Assembly: GCF_004803465.1 (NCBI RefSeq) | Contig: NZ_SRSF01000012.1 | Location: 1-64,000 of the forward strand | DNA from: Neolewinella litorea | GTDB taxonomy: Bacteria > Bacteroidota > Bacteroidia > Chitinophagales > Saprospiraceae | Length of the DNA: 64,000 nt | Direction: 5' to 3' | Part shown: in pieces, positions 1 to 8,449 of the stretch | How the letters are laid out: each line of letters starts with the position of its first letter | How positions within the stretch are numbered: position 1 is the stretch's first letter | Translations under genes and position numbers: made by a program | The notes under the pieces: model-generated | Seen by the model: only the letters and a program-made list of their open reading frames with translations | Told to the model about the DNA's origin: nothing | Databases searched by the model: none

Positions 1-230
1 ACTTCCAGGGTAGCGGCGGCCGCCGCTGCTGGCTCTGGGGGCGGCGGCGAACATTTTAGACTAATGAAGCCCACGTCGGCCGAAGGCGCCTGCCTGAGAG
101 TCCGGGACTTGCGACGCCAATAATGAAAGGTAGCGTAGCTGATCCCCGCCTCGGCGCAGAAATCCTTAATCGACTGGCCCGAACTGGCCTGGCGCTCCAC
201 CAGGGCCTGCATTCTCTTTGCTTTATCCAC
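1..230 (-). CDS. tnpA: IS66-family accessory protein TnpA, partial
   Basis: The frame is open from a GTG at 230 to the window edge (76 codons). It begins VDKAKRMQALVERQ and continues through SIKDFCAEAGISYATFHYW, the helix-turn-helix region typical of the small TnpA/OrfA protein of IS66 elements. A proline- and alanine-rich linker follows. TnpA is an accessory DNA-binding protein encoded ahead of TnpB and the TnpC DDE transposase, which would lie outside the window. A TTG five codons upstream is an alternative start. The C-terminal end is missing. Confidence 0.75.
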   Translation of the reverse strand, partial: MDKAKRMQALVERQASSGQSIKDFCAEAGISYATFHYWRRKSRTLRQAPSADVGFISLKCSPPPPEPAAAAAATLE

Positions 231-299
231 GATTGCTTTTGCCCGCAAAACTCTTGCTCACTATACCCCTAAACAAGACGGGGTTGCTCGGACGCTTAC
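1..299 (-). mobile_element. End of an IS66-family insertion element (truncated by window edge)
   Basis: The element reads leftward off the window. Its outer end is placed at 299 because the reverse strand there starts GTAAGCGTCC, matching the GTAAGCG terminus known for IS66-family inverted repeats. About 70 bases of non-coding end separate this terminus from the tnpA start at 230. Immediately outside, at 300, an unrelated transposase reading frame resumes, so the element appears to have inserted into it. Only one end is visible, so the expected 8-bp target duplication (candidate 300-307) cannot be tested here. Confidence 0.7.
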
Positions 300-624
300 A
301 CTGGAGCAGCGCTTGACGATCTTCTACGAGAAGTACAACAATAGCCGGGTGCATACAGCAATCGCTATGCTGCCACCAGCGCTATTTTGGGAGGCGTGGC
401 AGCAAAATCAGGTCGTAAGGAGCAGGGATAAGCGCGGTCGCAATATCTTTAAGCTCAAACAACCACGCTACCTGCTATCGGGGAACCTGAAGCAGGAGGC
501 TGCATCTCGCTTAGCCGCTGCTCGGCTCGAAGCCGATGAGCGGGTAGAAAATAAGGTGAACGGGCCCGTCACCAATACACAACCGCAGCTATCGGTAACC
601 CGAACTGTACGAAAGTCCGATTAA
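300..624 (+). pseudogene. C-terminal fragment of an IS3/IS481-like DDE transposase
   Basis: The frame runs from the IS66 boundary to a TAA at 622-624. It opens LEQRLTIFYEKYNNSRVH and contains the YNN-R-H-A-PPA-F pattern that ends the integrase core (rve) domain of IS3- and IS481-type transposases. About 70 residues of charged tail follow. The catalytic D, D and E region is absent, so the gene is a remnant, probably split by the IS66 insertion at 299/300. A TTG at 313 is the first possible start but is not believed to be real. Confidence 0.65.
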
Positions 625-757
625 TAAGGGGGCAAACCAAGCTCCACCCCCACCACGCAGGACTGCCCATAAACCCCTATCTTATAAATGGCCTACAGGT
701 ACTCCTTTCGCACGGGGGACCCTACCGGTCATGTAACACTCAAAACAAAGCACAACA

Positions 758-1639
758 ATGGAAACCAGGACAATAGCGGTGATCGGAGCCACGGGCGCCC
801 AGGGCAAGGGAGTAGTCAATGCCCTGGTCCGGGAAGGCTCCTTTACGGTGCGGGCCATCACCCGTAAGCCGGATGACTACGGGGGCAAAGCCGATGCGGT
901 AGTACACGGCGATCTGACGGACCCGGATTCGTTAACCCACGCCTTCCAGGATGCTTACGGGGCGTTCGTCGTCACCAATTTCTGGGAGGGGGCCGACGAG
1001 CTGGCCCAGGGCAAGCAGGCCGTTGAGGCGGCCCGGGAGGCAGGGGTAAAGCACTTCGTATGGTCCACCCTGCCGAACGTGGAAGAGATAAGCTCGGGGA
1101 AGTTCGAGGTGCCGCACTTCACCGGGAAGGCCAAGGTGGATGAGTACGTCAAGCGGGCCGGATTTGAATACTTCACCTTCGTGCAGGCACCCTTCTATTT
1201 TCAGAACCTGTCCGGTATGCTCGGTCCGCAAGCCCAACCCGACGGCTCTACGGGATGGACGCTACCCATCGACCCCGCCAAAAGGGTTATCCACATGGGC
1301 GACGTCAACGACCTGGGCAAGGTGGTGGCGGGGGCCTTCCTGCACCCCGACAAGGTGGGAAAGGGCAGCTACCTGTCGATGGCGGCCGGGGCCTACAGTT
1401 TCAACGATGTGCTGGAGGCTTACCAGGCCAACGGGAAGGAATATACCTTCAATCGGGTACCCGGAGAGCAATTCCCAACCTTCTTTGAAGGGGCGGGGGA
1501 AATCGCGCAGATGCTGGCCTACTTCGAGGCGTACACCTACCTGGGGCCGGATTCGGAGCATAGCCTCCAATCGGCCAGGGAGGTGGCAACGGGAAAATTC
1601 AAAAGCCTGAGTGAATGGGTCAAGCAAAATGTAGGTTGA
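758..1639 (+). CDS. NmrA-like NAD(P)-binding oxidoreductase/sensor
   Basis: This 293-residue protein starts with a beta strand followed by G10-A-T-G13-A-Q-G16, the glycine-rich dinucleotide-binding loop of atypical short-chain dehydrogenases of the NmrA/HSCARG type. Family features are the IGATGAQGKGVV opening, a conserved Rossmann core and a C-terminal region with a GKEY segment. Such proteins bind NADP(H) and act as reductases or redox sensors; the substrate cannot be read from sequence. It is cytosolic, with no signal peptide. It stands alone, 133 bases after the transposase fragment and convergent with the rhodanese gene. Confidence 0.85.
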   Translation: METRTIAVIGATGAQGKGVVNALVREGSFTVRAITRKPDDYGGKADAVVHGDLTDPDSLTHAFQDAYGAFVVTNFWEGADELAQGKQAVEAAREAGVKHFVWSTLPNVEEISSGKFEVPHFTGKAKVDEYVKRAGFEYFTFVQAPFYFQNLSGMLGPQAQPDGSTGWTLPIDPAKRVIHMGDVNDLGKVVAGAFLHPDKVGKGSYLSMAAGAYSFNDVLEAYQANGKEYTFNRVPGEQFPTFFEGAGEIAQMLAYFEAYTYLGPDSEHSLQSAREVATGKFKSLSEWVKQNVG

Positions 1640-1698
1640 GGTCTGAGAAATAGGTGGCCCACGATTCCGACCCCAGTGATGCGGCGAGCGTGTGTCAA

Positions 1699-1995
1699 TT
1701 ACAACCCATCCCAGCGCCCGCCATTAATCGCCTCGATGCCGTTGGCCTGCAGTTGGCGGGCCGCGATACCGCTGCGGTTACCGGAGCGGCAGCAGGTGAT
1801 GATGTGCTGATTCAGCTGCCGCATTTTCGGCAGGGACTGCTCCAGTTCCTGCAGGGGAATATTGACGCTGTCTTCGCGGTGGCCCTGCTGGAATTCCTGG
1901 CGGGTGCGCACGTCGACAATCGTTCCCTGGGCCAGGGTGTCGGGGGAGATCTTTTCGTTTGATCCTCCGAAGAGTTTGGTTAGGAAGTCTAGCAT
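1699..1995 (-). CDS. Rhodanese-like domain protein
   Basis: A 98-residue single-domain rhodanese. The active-site loop is C69-RSGNRS, preceded by VDVRTRQEFQQGH, the usual substrate-side motif, and followed by a short C-terminal helix. An in-frame upstream extension to 2136 exists but is not rhodanese-like, so the ATG at 1995 is preferred. The protein probably accepts or transfers sulfane sulfur. It lies 155 bases downstream of, and on the same strand as, a sulfide:quinone oxidoreductase, which fits handling of persulfide made from sulfide. It is cytosolic. Confidence 0.85.
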   Translation of the reverse strand: MLDFLTKLFGGSNEKISPDTLAQGTIVDVRTRQEFQQGHREDSVNIPLQELEQSLPKMRQLNQHIITCCRSGNRSGIAARQLQANGIEAINGGRWDGL

Positions 1996-2150
1996 GAAAT
2001 CATGGTTGGGTAAAGGCATCGATCCGCTGGGATCGCGCGCTATGTGATGAGCGAGGTGCTGTTTCGCTACCCTACAAAGGTCGGGGGTGGGCCGGCCGCA
2101 GTCGGTGATGCAGGTCACAGTAGCGCGATTTTTCAATCCGGATCGGCGCG

Positions 2151-3398
2151 CTACACCTCCTGCCCCTTCAGCATCTGGTTCCAGTACATATAGGGTAGCA
2201 TGTACTTCTTCAGCAGCCAGAGGCGGAAGTGTTCCTTGGAGCTGTCCTTGATGAGCATCTGCTTCAGCTTGGGATCGGGGGTGAAGTTGTTGTCGTAGTC
2301 GAATTCGGCCAGCACCATCTGCCCGTAGTCGGTGACGAGGGGGCAGGAGGAGTAGCCGTTGTAGGACAGGTTGCCCATCCGCTCGTGCTGGATCAGGCGG
2401 TGGAGGTTATCCACGATTACGGGCACCTGCTTGCGGATGGCGGCTCCGGTTTTGGCGGTGGGAACACCGGCCACGTCGCCGAGGCTGAAGACGTTCGCGT
2501 AGCGGGTGTGCTGCAGGGTGTGTTTGTCGACGTCGACCCAGCCCTTGGCGTTGGCCAGGGAGGAGGAACGTACGAAGGCGGGAGCCACCGAGGGCGGGGC
2601 CGTGTGGAGCATGTCGTAGTGGATACCGGTGAGGTCGCCGTCGGTTTCGGTACGCACGTCCTTGTGGTTATACTCCTTCATGTGGTCGGCGAAGCGGTAC
2701 CAGGCGATGCGGTTGGGCCCGTCGACCCTGGTGAGCTGGTAGCCAAAGCGGAGGTTGATGTCTTTGCGGTCCACCACCTCCATGAGCGTTTTGGCGATCT
2801 GCTTGATGCCGAAGATGATGGTGCCGGAGGTAGCGAAGACCACTTCCACCCGGTCGCGCATGCCCTCGTTGGCCCAGTGGCTCTCGGCGAGGTACATGAT
2901 CTTCTGGGGCGCGCCGCCGCACTTGATGGGGGTGGTGGGCTGGGTGAAGAGCGCCGTACCGCCCTGGAAATTCTTGATGACCCGCCAGGTATGCTCGGGG
3001 TCGGTGTAGACGCTGCAGACGACGCCCTGGTCGATGGCGTCCCCCAGGCCGGGTACCAGGCTGAAGTCGTAGGCCAGGCCGGGCGCCACGACGAGATAGT
3101 CGTAGGTGATGTCTCCGCTGCTGCCCGTGTGTACCGTATTGTTTTCCGGGTCGAAGCCGGTGGCGCGGTCCTGGATCCAGGCGGTCTTGCCGGGGATGAC
3201 GGAGCCCATGGGGCGGGCCGTCCTGGCGTAGTTGTAGGTGCCGGCCCCGACGAGGGTCCAGGCGGGCTGGTAGTAATGGGTATCCGCGGGTTCGATGATG
3301 GCAATGTCGGTCAGTCCCTTTTGCCTGATGAGCTGGGCGGCCGTCATGATGCCACCGGTACCGCCGCCGATGATGAGAATTTGATAATGGTTGGGCAT
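2151..3398 (-). CDS. sqr: Sulfide:quinone oxidoreductase, SQOR-like (type II)
   Basis: This 415-residue flavoprotein has an N-terminal FAD-binding G11-G-G-T-G-G16 loop and a second FAD motif, VFSLGDVAG, near 303-311. C160 in IKCGGAPQKIMYLAE and C352 in SCPLVTDYGQ sit where mitochondrial SQOR carries its redox-active cysteine pair; both segments resemble the animal enzyme closely. It would oxidise sulfide to sulfane sulfur and pass electrons to the quinone pool at the membrane. The ATG at 3398 sits directly before the FAD motif; upstream in-frame codons look like non-coding leader. A rhodanese gene follows on the same strand. Confidence 0.88.
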   Translation of the reverse strand: MPNHYQILIIGGGTGGIMTAAQLIRQKGLTDIAIIEPADTHYYQPAWTLVGAGTYNYARTARPMGSVIPGKTAWIQDRATGFDPENNTVHTGSSGDITYDYLVVAPGLAYDFSLVPGLGDAIDQGVVCSVYTDPEHTWRVIKNFQGGTALFTQPTTPIKCGGAPQKIMYLAESHWANEGMRDRVEVVFATSGTIIFGIKQIAKTLMEVVDRKDINLRFGYQLTRVDGPNRIAWYRFADHMKEYNHKDVRTETDGDLTGIHYDMLHTAPPSVAPAFVRSSSLANAKGWVDVDKHTLQHTRYANVFSLGDVAGVPTAKTGAAIRKQVPVIVDNLHRLIQHERMGNLSYNGYSSCPLVTDYGQMVLAEFDYDNNFTPDPKLKQMLIKDSSKEHFRLWLLKKYMLPYMYWNQMLKGQEV

Positions 3399-3635
3399 GG
3401 AGCGTTGAGGTTTCTCCAAAATTATCCGGGGGGTGCCGGCCGGTTGCTGATATCCATCACTGCGGTCGACCGAATGCATCACTTCACGCACCCCACATTA
3501 CCCGCGGGAATGCCGGGGCACAGTCGCCCGCGCTTGCCTGGATACCGCAGAACGCCTAAATTAATTGGCATTAGTGAGCACCCCATTTGCCATATCCGCA
3601 TCCGTCGTTTGACCGGTAGCCCAAGTAACCCCGCC

Positions 3636-4508
3636 ATGCGATACACCCTTTGCCTTTTCCTGTTGCTGCAAGCCTGTTGGCTGCCGGCACAGATCATTGA
3701 CGTACACCTCCACGGTTATACCGACCAGGATTACTGGGGCGGGCGACCGCACCCGTCCGGCGCGGAGTCGCCCCCGACGGCCGGGGAGCATATGCGGCAG
3801 ACGATCGCCCTGATGGACCAGCACGACATTGAGTATGCGGTGGTGAGCGGCTCCCCCGAGGCTACCGCCCAATACGTCGCGGCGGATCCCCGCTTCATTC
3901 CGGGGTATATGGATGACGGGTCACTAATTCCCGTCTCCGAATTTGAGCAGCTCATCAAGGAGGGCAGGATCAAGGTATTCGGGGAGGTCAGCGGGGTGTA
4001 CCGGGGTGCTACCCTGAACGATTCCATCTATCAACCCTACCTCGCCCTTTGCGAGGAGTACGGCATCCCCGTGGCCTACCATACCGGCGGTGGCCCGCCC
4101 ATGACGCCCTATCGGTGCTGTCCGGAGTTCCGGATCTCCCTGGGCGACCCCTTCCTCATCGAGGACGTGCTCGTGCGGTACCCCAGGCTCCAGCTCTCCC
4201 TGATGCACGGCGGGGAGGTCTTCTTCGAACACGCCGTACGGATGATGACCATGTACCTCCACCTCTATGTCGACCTGGGCGTACTGCTCTGGGCCGCACC
4301 GCCGGTGCAGGACTACGCCGTCCGCCTGCTGAAGCTGGCCAAGCAGCACGGCGTCCTCGACCGGGTGATGTTCGGTTCCGACCAGATGGTGTGGCCGGGA
4401 GGAATCACGAAGTCCGTGGAGTTCCTGCATTCCCTCGACTTCCTGACGGAGGAGGAAAAACGGATGATCCTTTACGATAATGCGAGGCGGTTCCTTAAGC
4501 TGGAGTAG
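3636..4508 (+). CDS. Exported amidohydrolase family protein
   Basis: A 290-residue protein with a cleavable signal peptide (about residues 1-19, ending LPAQ). The mature part opens IIDVH24LH26, the HxH metal motif of the amidohydrolase-2 (TIM-barrel) superfamily. Later segments AYHTGGG, LMHGG and MFGSDQMVWP fit the remaining metal and active-site positions. It is probably a periplasmic hydrolase or decarboxylase of unknown substrate. A longer open frame extends upstream to 2229, but that part is antisense to the SQR gene, so the ATG at 3636 is chosen. It is divergent from sqr. Confidence 0.82.
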   Translation: MRYTLCLFLLLQACWLPAQIIDVHLHGYTDQDYWGGRPHPSGAESPPTAGEHMRQTIALMDQHDIEYAVVSGSPEATAQYVAADPRFIPGYMDDGSLIPVSEFEQLIKEGRIKVFGEVSGVYRGATLNDSIYQPYLALCEEYGIPVAYHTGGGPPMTPYRCCPEFRISLGDPFLIEDVLVRYPRLQLSLMHGGEVFFEHAVRMMTMYLHLYVDLGVLLWAAPPVQDYAVRLLKLAKQHGVLDRVMFGSDQMVWPGGITKSVEFLHSLDFLTEEEKRMILYDNARRFLKLE

Positions 4509-4554
4509 GTGCCGGGAGGGGCGCCCACGCGCCGCTTGGGCAGGCGTTCAGGGA

Positions 4555-4896
4555 ACCGCAGATTTCGCAGATTAGTCGCAGATTTTCGCAGGCGTACTGT
4601 CCTACCTCTCAGTTAACGTCCTCCACTCGGCGAGTGGAAGCGCCCGCCTATGCGCCGCGGGGGCAACATCTGCGTGAATCCGCGAAACCAAATCAGCGGA
4701 CATCTGCGGTTAAAAAAGCGAAGCGTGAGAAGCGTTCAGATCACCGCAGATTACACGGATTCGTCGCAGATTGCTTTCGGTAGTATCCTCATCTCAATCA
4801 CTGCCTTCCACTCGGCGAGTGGAAGCGCCCTCCTACGCGCCGCGTGGGCAACATCTGCGTGAATCCGCGAAACCAAATCAGCGGACATCTACGGTG
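4555..4896. repeat. Two tandem copies of a ~185-188 bp intergenic repeat
   Basis: Copy 1 spans about 4555-4715 and copy 2 about 4743-4896. Each starts with an ACCGCAGATT word with further CGCAGATT repeats. It then has a perfect palindrome, TCCACTC-GGC-GAGTGGA (4622-4638 and 4807-4823), and ends with a nearly identical block containing GCAACATCTGCGTGAATCCG. The copies differ mainly in their first third. No protein-like frame spans them. The rest of the 4509-5060 gap, apart from these copies, shows nothing recognisable. Confidence 0.8.
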
Positions 4897-5060
4897 AGAA
4901 GACAATACTTGCGGGGAAGCGCCGGCCCGCCCATCAACCGGAAACCTCCAGCCGGCGGGTGGAGGGTCCGGCCGGGCAGCTCTCGCCAGCATTATTCACC
5001 ATAAAATCCCCTATTATACTGGATGCATTCCTGATCATTCCACTACACTCCCTGCCCGCC

Positions 5061-6275
5061 ATGAATATTTATCTACTGTCCTTGTCAGTACTGCTCGCGC
5101 TGCTCGTGGCAGGCTGCTCCCCCCAATCCTCCCCTGCGCCCCTGGCCGACGGCAATCGCGCCACCCCGGCCCCGCCGCTGCGCGTCCTGCACGACGGCTC
5201 GGAGCAGGAACGGGCGGCCCTCGACGAGCCCTTCGTGGGCGTCACCACCGAAGGGTCGGTGGTCCCCGGGCTGTACACCCTGCAGGCCACCGGGGTCAGT
5301 ACCGCGCCGCTGCGGGAAGCGGTGAAGGCCTTCCGCGCCTCCCTCACCGACGAGCAAAGGGCCGCCAGCAGTTTCCCGATCGACGACGAGGAGTGGCGCC
5401 GGTGGACCAACATCGACATCAAGTACTACAAGCGACAAGGCGTCGGCCTCAACGAACTCACGCCGGAGCAGCGGGAACTGGGCCTGAACATCCTGCGTGC
5501 CGGACTGAGTCCGCAGGGCTACCAAAAGACCAAGGACATCCGCAAGATGGAAGGCTACCTCGCCCGCCTATCGGGGGCTTTCGAGGTCGTCGGCCCCGAT
5601 CTGTACTGGTTCACCTTCTTGGGCGAGCCATCCACCACGGAGCCCTGGGGATGGCAGTTCGACGGCCACCACCTGGTCATCAACTACTTCGTCCTGGGCA
5701 ACCAGGTAGTGATGACGCCCACCTTCATGGGCTCGGAACCAAGCTACATCGCATACGGAGAAGATGCCGGCACCCGCACCTTTGAACGGGAGGAAGCCCT
5801 TGGCATCAGTCTGTACCAATCCCTCACCGACCGCCAACGCCAGGCCGCCACCCTTTACGACCGCAAGGAAGAGAACTACACCCTGGCCGGCGCCTTTCAC
5901 GACAACGCCGAGGTACCCTACGCCGGGGTACGCGCCTCCAACTTCACCCCGCGCCAGGTGAGCCTCCTGAGCGAATTGCTCGGGGAGTACGTCAACAATA
6001 TGGCCGAGGGTCACGCCCGGGTAAAGATGGCCGAGGTGGAAAAGCACCTGCCCGATACCTGGTTTGCCTGGGTGGGCGATACCGGGGGCGGCGGCCCGTT
6101 CTACTACCGCATCCAGAGCCCCGTGATCCTGATCGAGTTCGACCACCAGCGGCCCGTCTTCCTGGAGGGTGACCGGCCCACCCGCGCGCACGTTCACACG
6201 GTGGTCCGTACCCCCAACGGCAACGATTACGGCAAGGACCTGCTTGGCCAGCACCTCGAGCGGCATCCGCACTGA
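5061..6275 (+). CDS. DUF3500 domain lipoprotein
   Basis: A 404-residue protein whose N-terminus is a lipoprotein signal with lipobox LVAGC19. The open frame reaches back to 4959, but the ATG at 5061 gives the signal peptide. The body matches the DUF3500 family: a helical N-terminal half (LTDEQRAA...), a central PWGWQFDGHHLVINY segment, the EPSYIAYG stretch and a C-terminal H-HTVVRTPNGNDYG block. DUF3500 proteins are secreted or periplasmic and of unknown activity. It is preceded by the repeats above and followed by a 240-base gap before the YceI gene. Confidence 0.85.
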   Translation: MNIYLLSLSVLLALLVAGCSPQSSPAPLADGNRATPAPPLRVLHDGSEQERAALDEPFVGVTTEGSVVPGLYTLQATGVSTAPLREAVKAFRASLTDEQRAASSFPIDDEEWRRWTNIDIKYYKRQGVGLNELTPEQRELGLNILRAGLSPQGYQKTKDIRKMEGYLARLSGAFEVVGPDLYWFTFLGEPSTTEPWGWQFDGHHLVINYFVLGNQVVMTPTFMGSEPSYIAYGEDAGTRTFEREEALGISLYQSLTDRQRQAATLYDRKEENYTLAGAFHDNAEVPYAGVRASNFTPRQVSLLSELLGEYVNNMAEGHARVKMAEVEKHLPDTWFAWVGDTGGGGPFYYRIQSPVILIEFDHQRPVFLEGDRPTRAHVHTVVRTPNGNDYGKDLLGQHLERHPH

Positions 6276-6360
6276 GCGGTGTAGCGCCTTTTGAAAGCGA
6301 TCCGATTCCGTCCCATCCGATTACGTAGTTTTTCCGTCACTGGCACCGAATGTCACCGTA

Positions 6361-6380
6361 GGCGCCGGAGCGCGGGTGCC
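6361..6380 (+). repeat. 20-bp GC-rich word, copy 1 (exact inverse copy at 11911-11930)
   Basis: This intergenic 20-mer (GGCGCCGGAG then CGCGGGTGCC) recurs exactly, in reverse complement, at 11911-11930. Related GCGGGTGCC-containing words occur in other gaps near 15771-15788, 31491-31511 and 60251-60270. It probably marks a short dispersed intergenic element. The remainder of the 6276-6515 gap shows only the promoter-like word at 6485. Confidence 0.6.
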
Positions 6381-6484
6381 GGGTAAAGTGGTTGCACCCG
6401 CCCCCTGCGGCACCCCTACCGTCCACAGTGCGCAACATCATCGCCGGCACTGATACAGGTCAGCCGGCCGGCCGGGGGGCGGGG

Positions 6485-6492
6485 ATAATTTT
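6485..6492 (+). promoter_or_regulatory. Candidate Bacteroidota -7 promoter element upstream of yceI-1
   Basis: TAATTTTG matches the TAnnTTTG -7 consensus and lies 23 bases before the ATG at 6516. No convincing TTG is seen about 20 bases upstream, so only the -7 word supports it. Confidence 0.45.
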
Positions 6493-6515
6493 GGGCCATC
6501 AACCGCCCATCCCCT

Positions 6516-7124
6516 ATGAAATTCAACAGTGCCCCTATGGCCTTCTTGCTGACCTGCCTCCTGTGGCTCCCTGCCGGCGGCACCGCGCAAGTGCATTACG
6601 AAATACCCGACAATGGCCAGGGTACCATGCGGGTGTCAGGCACCTCCACCCTCCACGATTGGGAAATGGTCACGCACGAAATGACCGGAACCGCGGAATT
6701 CGTGTTTGCCCCCAAAGGCAAGCGCACGCTGACGGCCCTGCAAGCGCTCACCTTCGCCCTGGAGGTGGAGGATCTGAAAAGCGACAACAAGGGGCTGGAC
6801 AAGAACGCCTACGCCGCGCTGATGTCCGACCGGCACCCCTGCATCCGATATTTCTTGTCGTCCGCCACGGTGGCCCCCGCGGGGGAGGGCTTCCTGCTCC
6901 GTACACGTGGCCGCCTCACCGTTGCCGGTACGACCCGCGACATTCAAATGGACGTCCGGGCCGTCGTCAACGCGGACGCCTCCGTCACCTGCACGGGCGC
7001 TTACACCCTGAACATGACCGAATACGGCGTGACACCCCCCTCCTTCATGCTCGGCGTGATGAAAACGGGGGAGCTGATCACCCTGGATTTCGTGGTCACC
7101 TACGCGAAGTCGGCGGGCGTCTAA
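6516..7124 (+). CDS. YceI family protein, copy 1
   Basis: A 202-residue exported protein with a signal peptide (about 1-24, ending GGTAQ). It has the YceI lipocalin-like fold signature: STLHDW at 44-49, a KSDNKGLDKNAY segment, RGRLTVAGTTRDI, and a TEYGVTPPSFMLG tail. YceI proteins bind isoprenoid-like lipids in the periplasm; in Bacteroidota the role is unclear. A second gene of identical length lies at 13844, and each is followed within 40 bases by a matching barrel gene, so the two probably form a functional pair. Confidence 0.88.
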   Translation: MKFNSAPMAFLLTCLLWLPAGGTAQVHYEIPDNGQGTMRVSGTSTLHDWEMVTHEMTGTAEFVFAPKGKRTLTALQALTFALEVEDLKSDNKGLDKNAYAALMSDRHPCIRYFLSSATVAPAGEGFLLRTRGRLTVAGTTRDIQMDVRAVVNADASVTCTGAYTLNMTEYGVTPPSFMLGVMKTGELITLDFVVTYAKSAGV

Positions 7125-7160
7125 TAGCCTCTTATCCAACCACGAACAACGTTTGCCACC

Positions 7161-8441
7161 ATGAAATATCTACCCCTCCTCATTGCCTGCCTACTTGCAT
7201 CAAGCCTCTACGCCCAGCAGCCGGAGCTGCAGTTTTTCCGCCCGAATGACCTCCGCGGTCTCCACGTATTCGAAACTCCCAAGCTGGACACCGTGCCCTT
7301 CGACGGCGTAAAGGTCCGCGTAGGCGGCGACTTCGCGATGCAGTTCCAGTCGTTGAACCAGCAAAACGACGCCCGTAACCTGGTGGAACTCGGTACCAAC
7401 TTCAACCTGCCCACCGCCAACCTGAACCTCGACGTGCAGTTGATGGAAGGCGTCCGGATGCACCTGACCACCTACCTCTCGGCCCAGCACCACCAGGAGG
7501 CCTGGGTGAAGGGCGGACACCTGCAGGTGGACAAGCTGGATTTCATCCGGCCCGGCTTCCTGGAAGGATTCATGAAGGTGGCTACGATCCGCGTCGGACT
7601 GGATGAGTTCAACTACGGGGATCCCCACCTGCGCCGGAGCGACAATGCGCGGGTCATCTTCAACCCCTTTGTGGGTAACTTCATCATGGACGCCTTTTCG
7701 ACCGAGGCATTCGGGGAGCTGACGTTGCGGCACCATGGCCTGCTGGCCGTCGTGGGGGTCACCAACGGCAAACTGAACCAGAACGTCATTGTCAATCCAA
7801 ATACCGACAACCAGTTGTCCTACTACGGGAAGGTAGGCGTGGACAACCAGCTGAACGAGGATCTGCGTCTCCGGCTTACCGCTTCGATCTACGCCAACCA
7901 CGGCACCACCACGGGTACCTGGCTTTACGGTGGCGACCGCGCCGGCAGCCGCTACTACAAGGTCCTGCAGACCCTACCCGATTCCCTGGGCAATACGCAG
8001 GGCGGCGACTTTGAGGGACGGTTCAACGCCCGCTTCCTGAAAGTCACGGCCGTGCAGGTCAATCCCTTCATCAAGTACCGGGGCCTGGAGTTCTTCGGCG
8101 TAGTTGAAGTGGCCTCGGGCAGCAACGAGGGCAACCGTCCGGAATCGGGCCGGGAAGGAGCCTTCACTCAACTGGCCGCGGAAGTATTGTACCGCTTCGG
8201 CGCCGACGAGCGGTTTTACCTGGGCGGTCGCTACAACACCGTGCGGGGCAAAGCCACCGAAAACGCCACCGAGGATCTGCAGATCAATCGCCTGAATGTC
8301 GGCGGCGGCTGGTTCCTTTCCAACAACGTCGTCACCAAAATCGAATACGTCCAGCAGCGCTACACCGGCGATGCCTGGACCGGTCGGTTCGCCGGGGCGG
8401 AGTTCAGCGGGGTTAACCTGGAGGCGGGTATTAGTTTTTGA
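7161..8441 (+). CDS. Outer-membrane beta-barrel (porin-like) protein, copy 1
   Basis: A 426-residue protein with a signal peptide (about 1-18, ending LYAQ) and a long series of alternating aromatic/polar strands ending in GISF, a C-terminal phenylalanine as expected of barrel proteins. Segments such as NFNLPTANLNLDVQL and GGRYNTVRG suggest a porin related to phosphate-selective or OprP-like barrels, but the exact family is not certain. It lies 36 bases after yceI-1 and is probably co-transcribed. A paralogue at 14487 aligns over the whole length. Confidence 0.75.
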   Translation: MKYLPLLIACLLASSLYAQQPELQFFRPNDLRGLHVFETPKLDTVPFDGVKVRVGGDFAMQFQSLNQQNDARNLVELGTNFNLPTANLNLDVQLMEGVRMHLTTYLSAQHHQEAWVKGGHLQVDKLDFIRPGFLEGFMKVATIRVGLDEFNYGDPHLRRSDNARVIFNPFVGNFIMDAFSTEAFGELTLRHHGLLAVVGVTNGKLNQNVIVNPNTDNQLSYYGKVGVDNQLNEDLRLRLTASIYANHGTTTGTWLYGGDRAGSRYYKVLQTLPDSLGNTQGGDFEGRFNARFLKVTAVQVNPFIKYRGLEFFGVVEVASGSNEGNRPESGREGAFTQLAAEVLYRFGADERFYLGGRYNTVRGKATENATEDLQINRLNVGGGWFLSNNVVTKIEYVQQRYTGDAWTGRFAGAEFSGVNLEAGISF

Positions 8442-8449
8442 GGGGGGGC

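Noticed and set aside
2229-3635. N-terminal extension of the amidohydrolase
   Set aside because: The segment is antisense to the SQR gene and its translation is low-complexity and unlike any family; the signal peptide starts at 3636.
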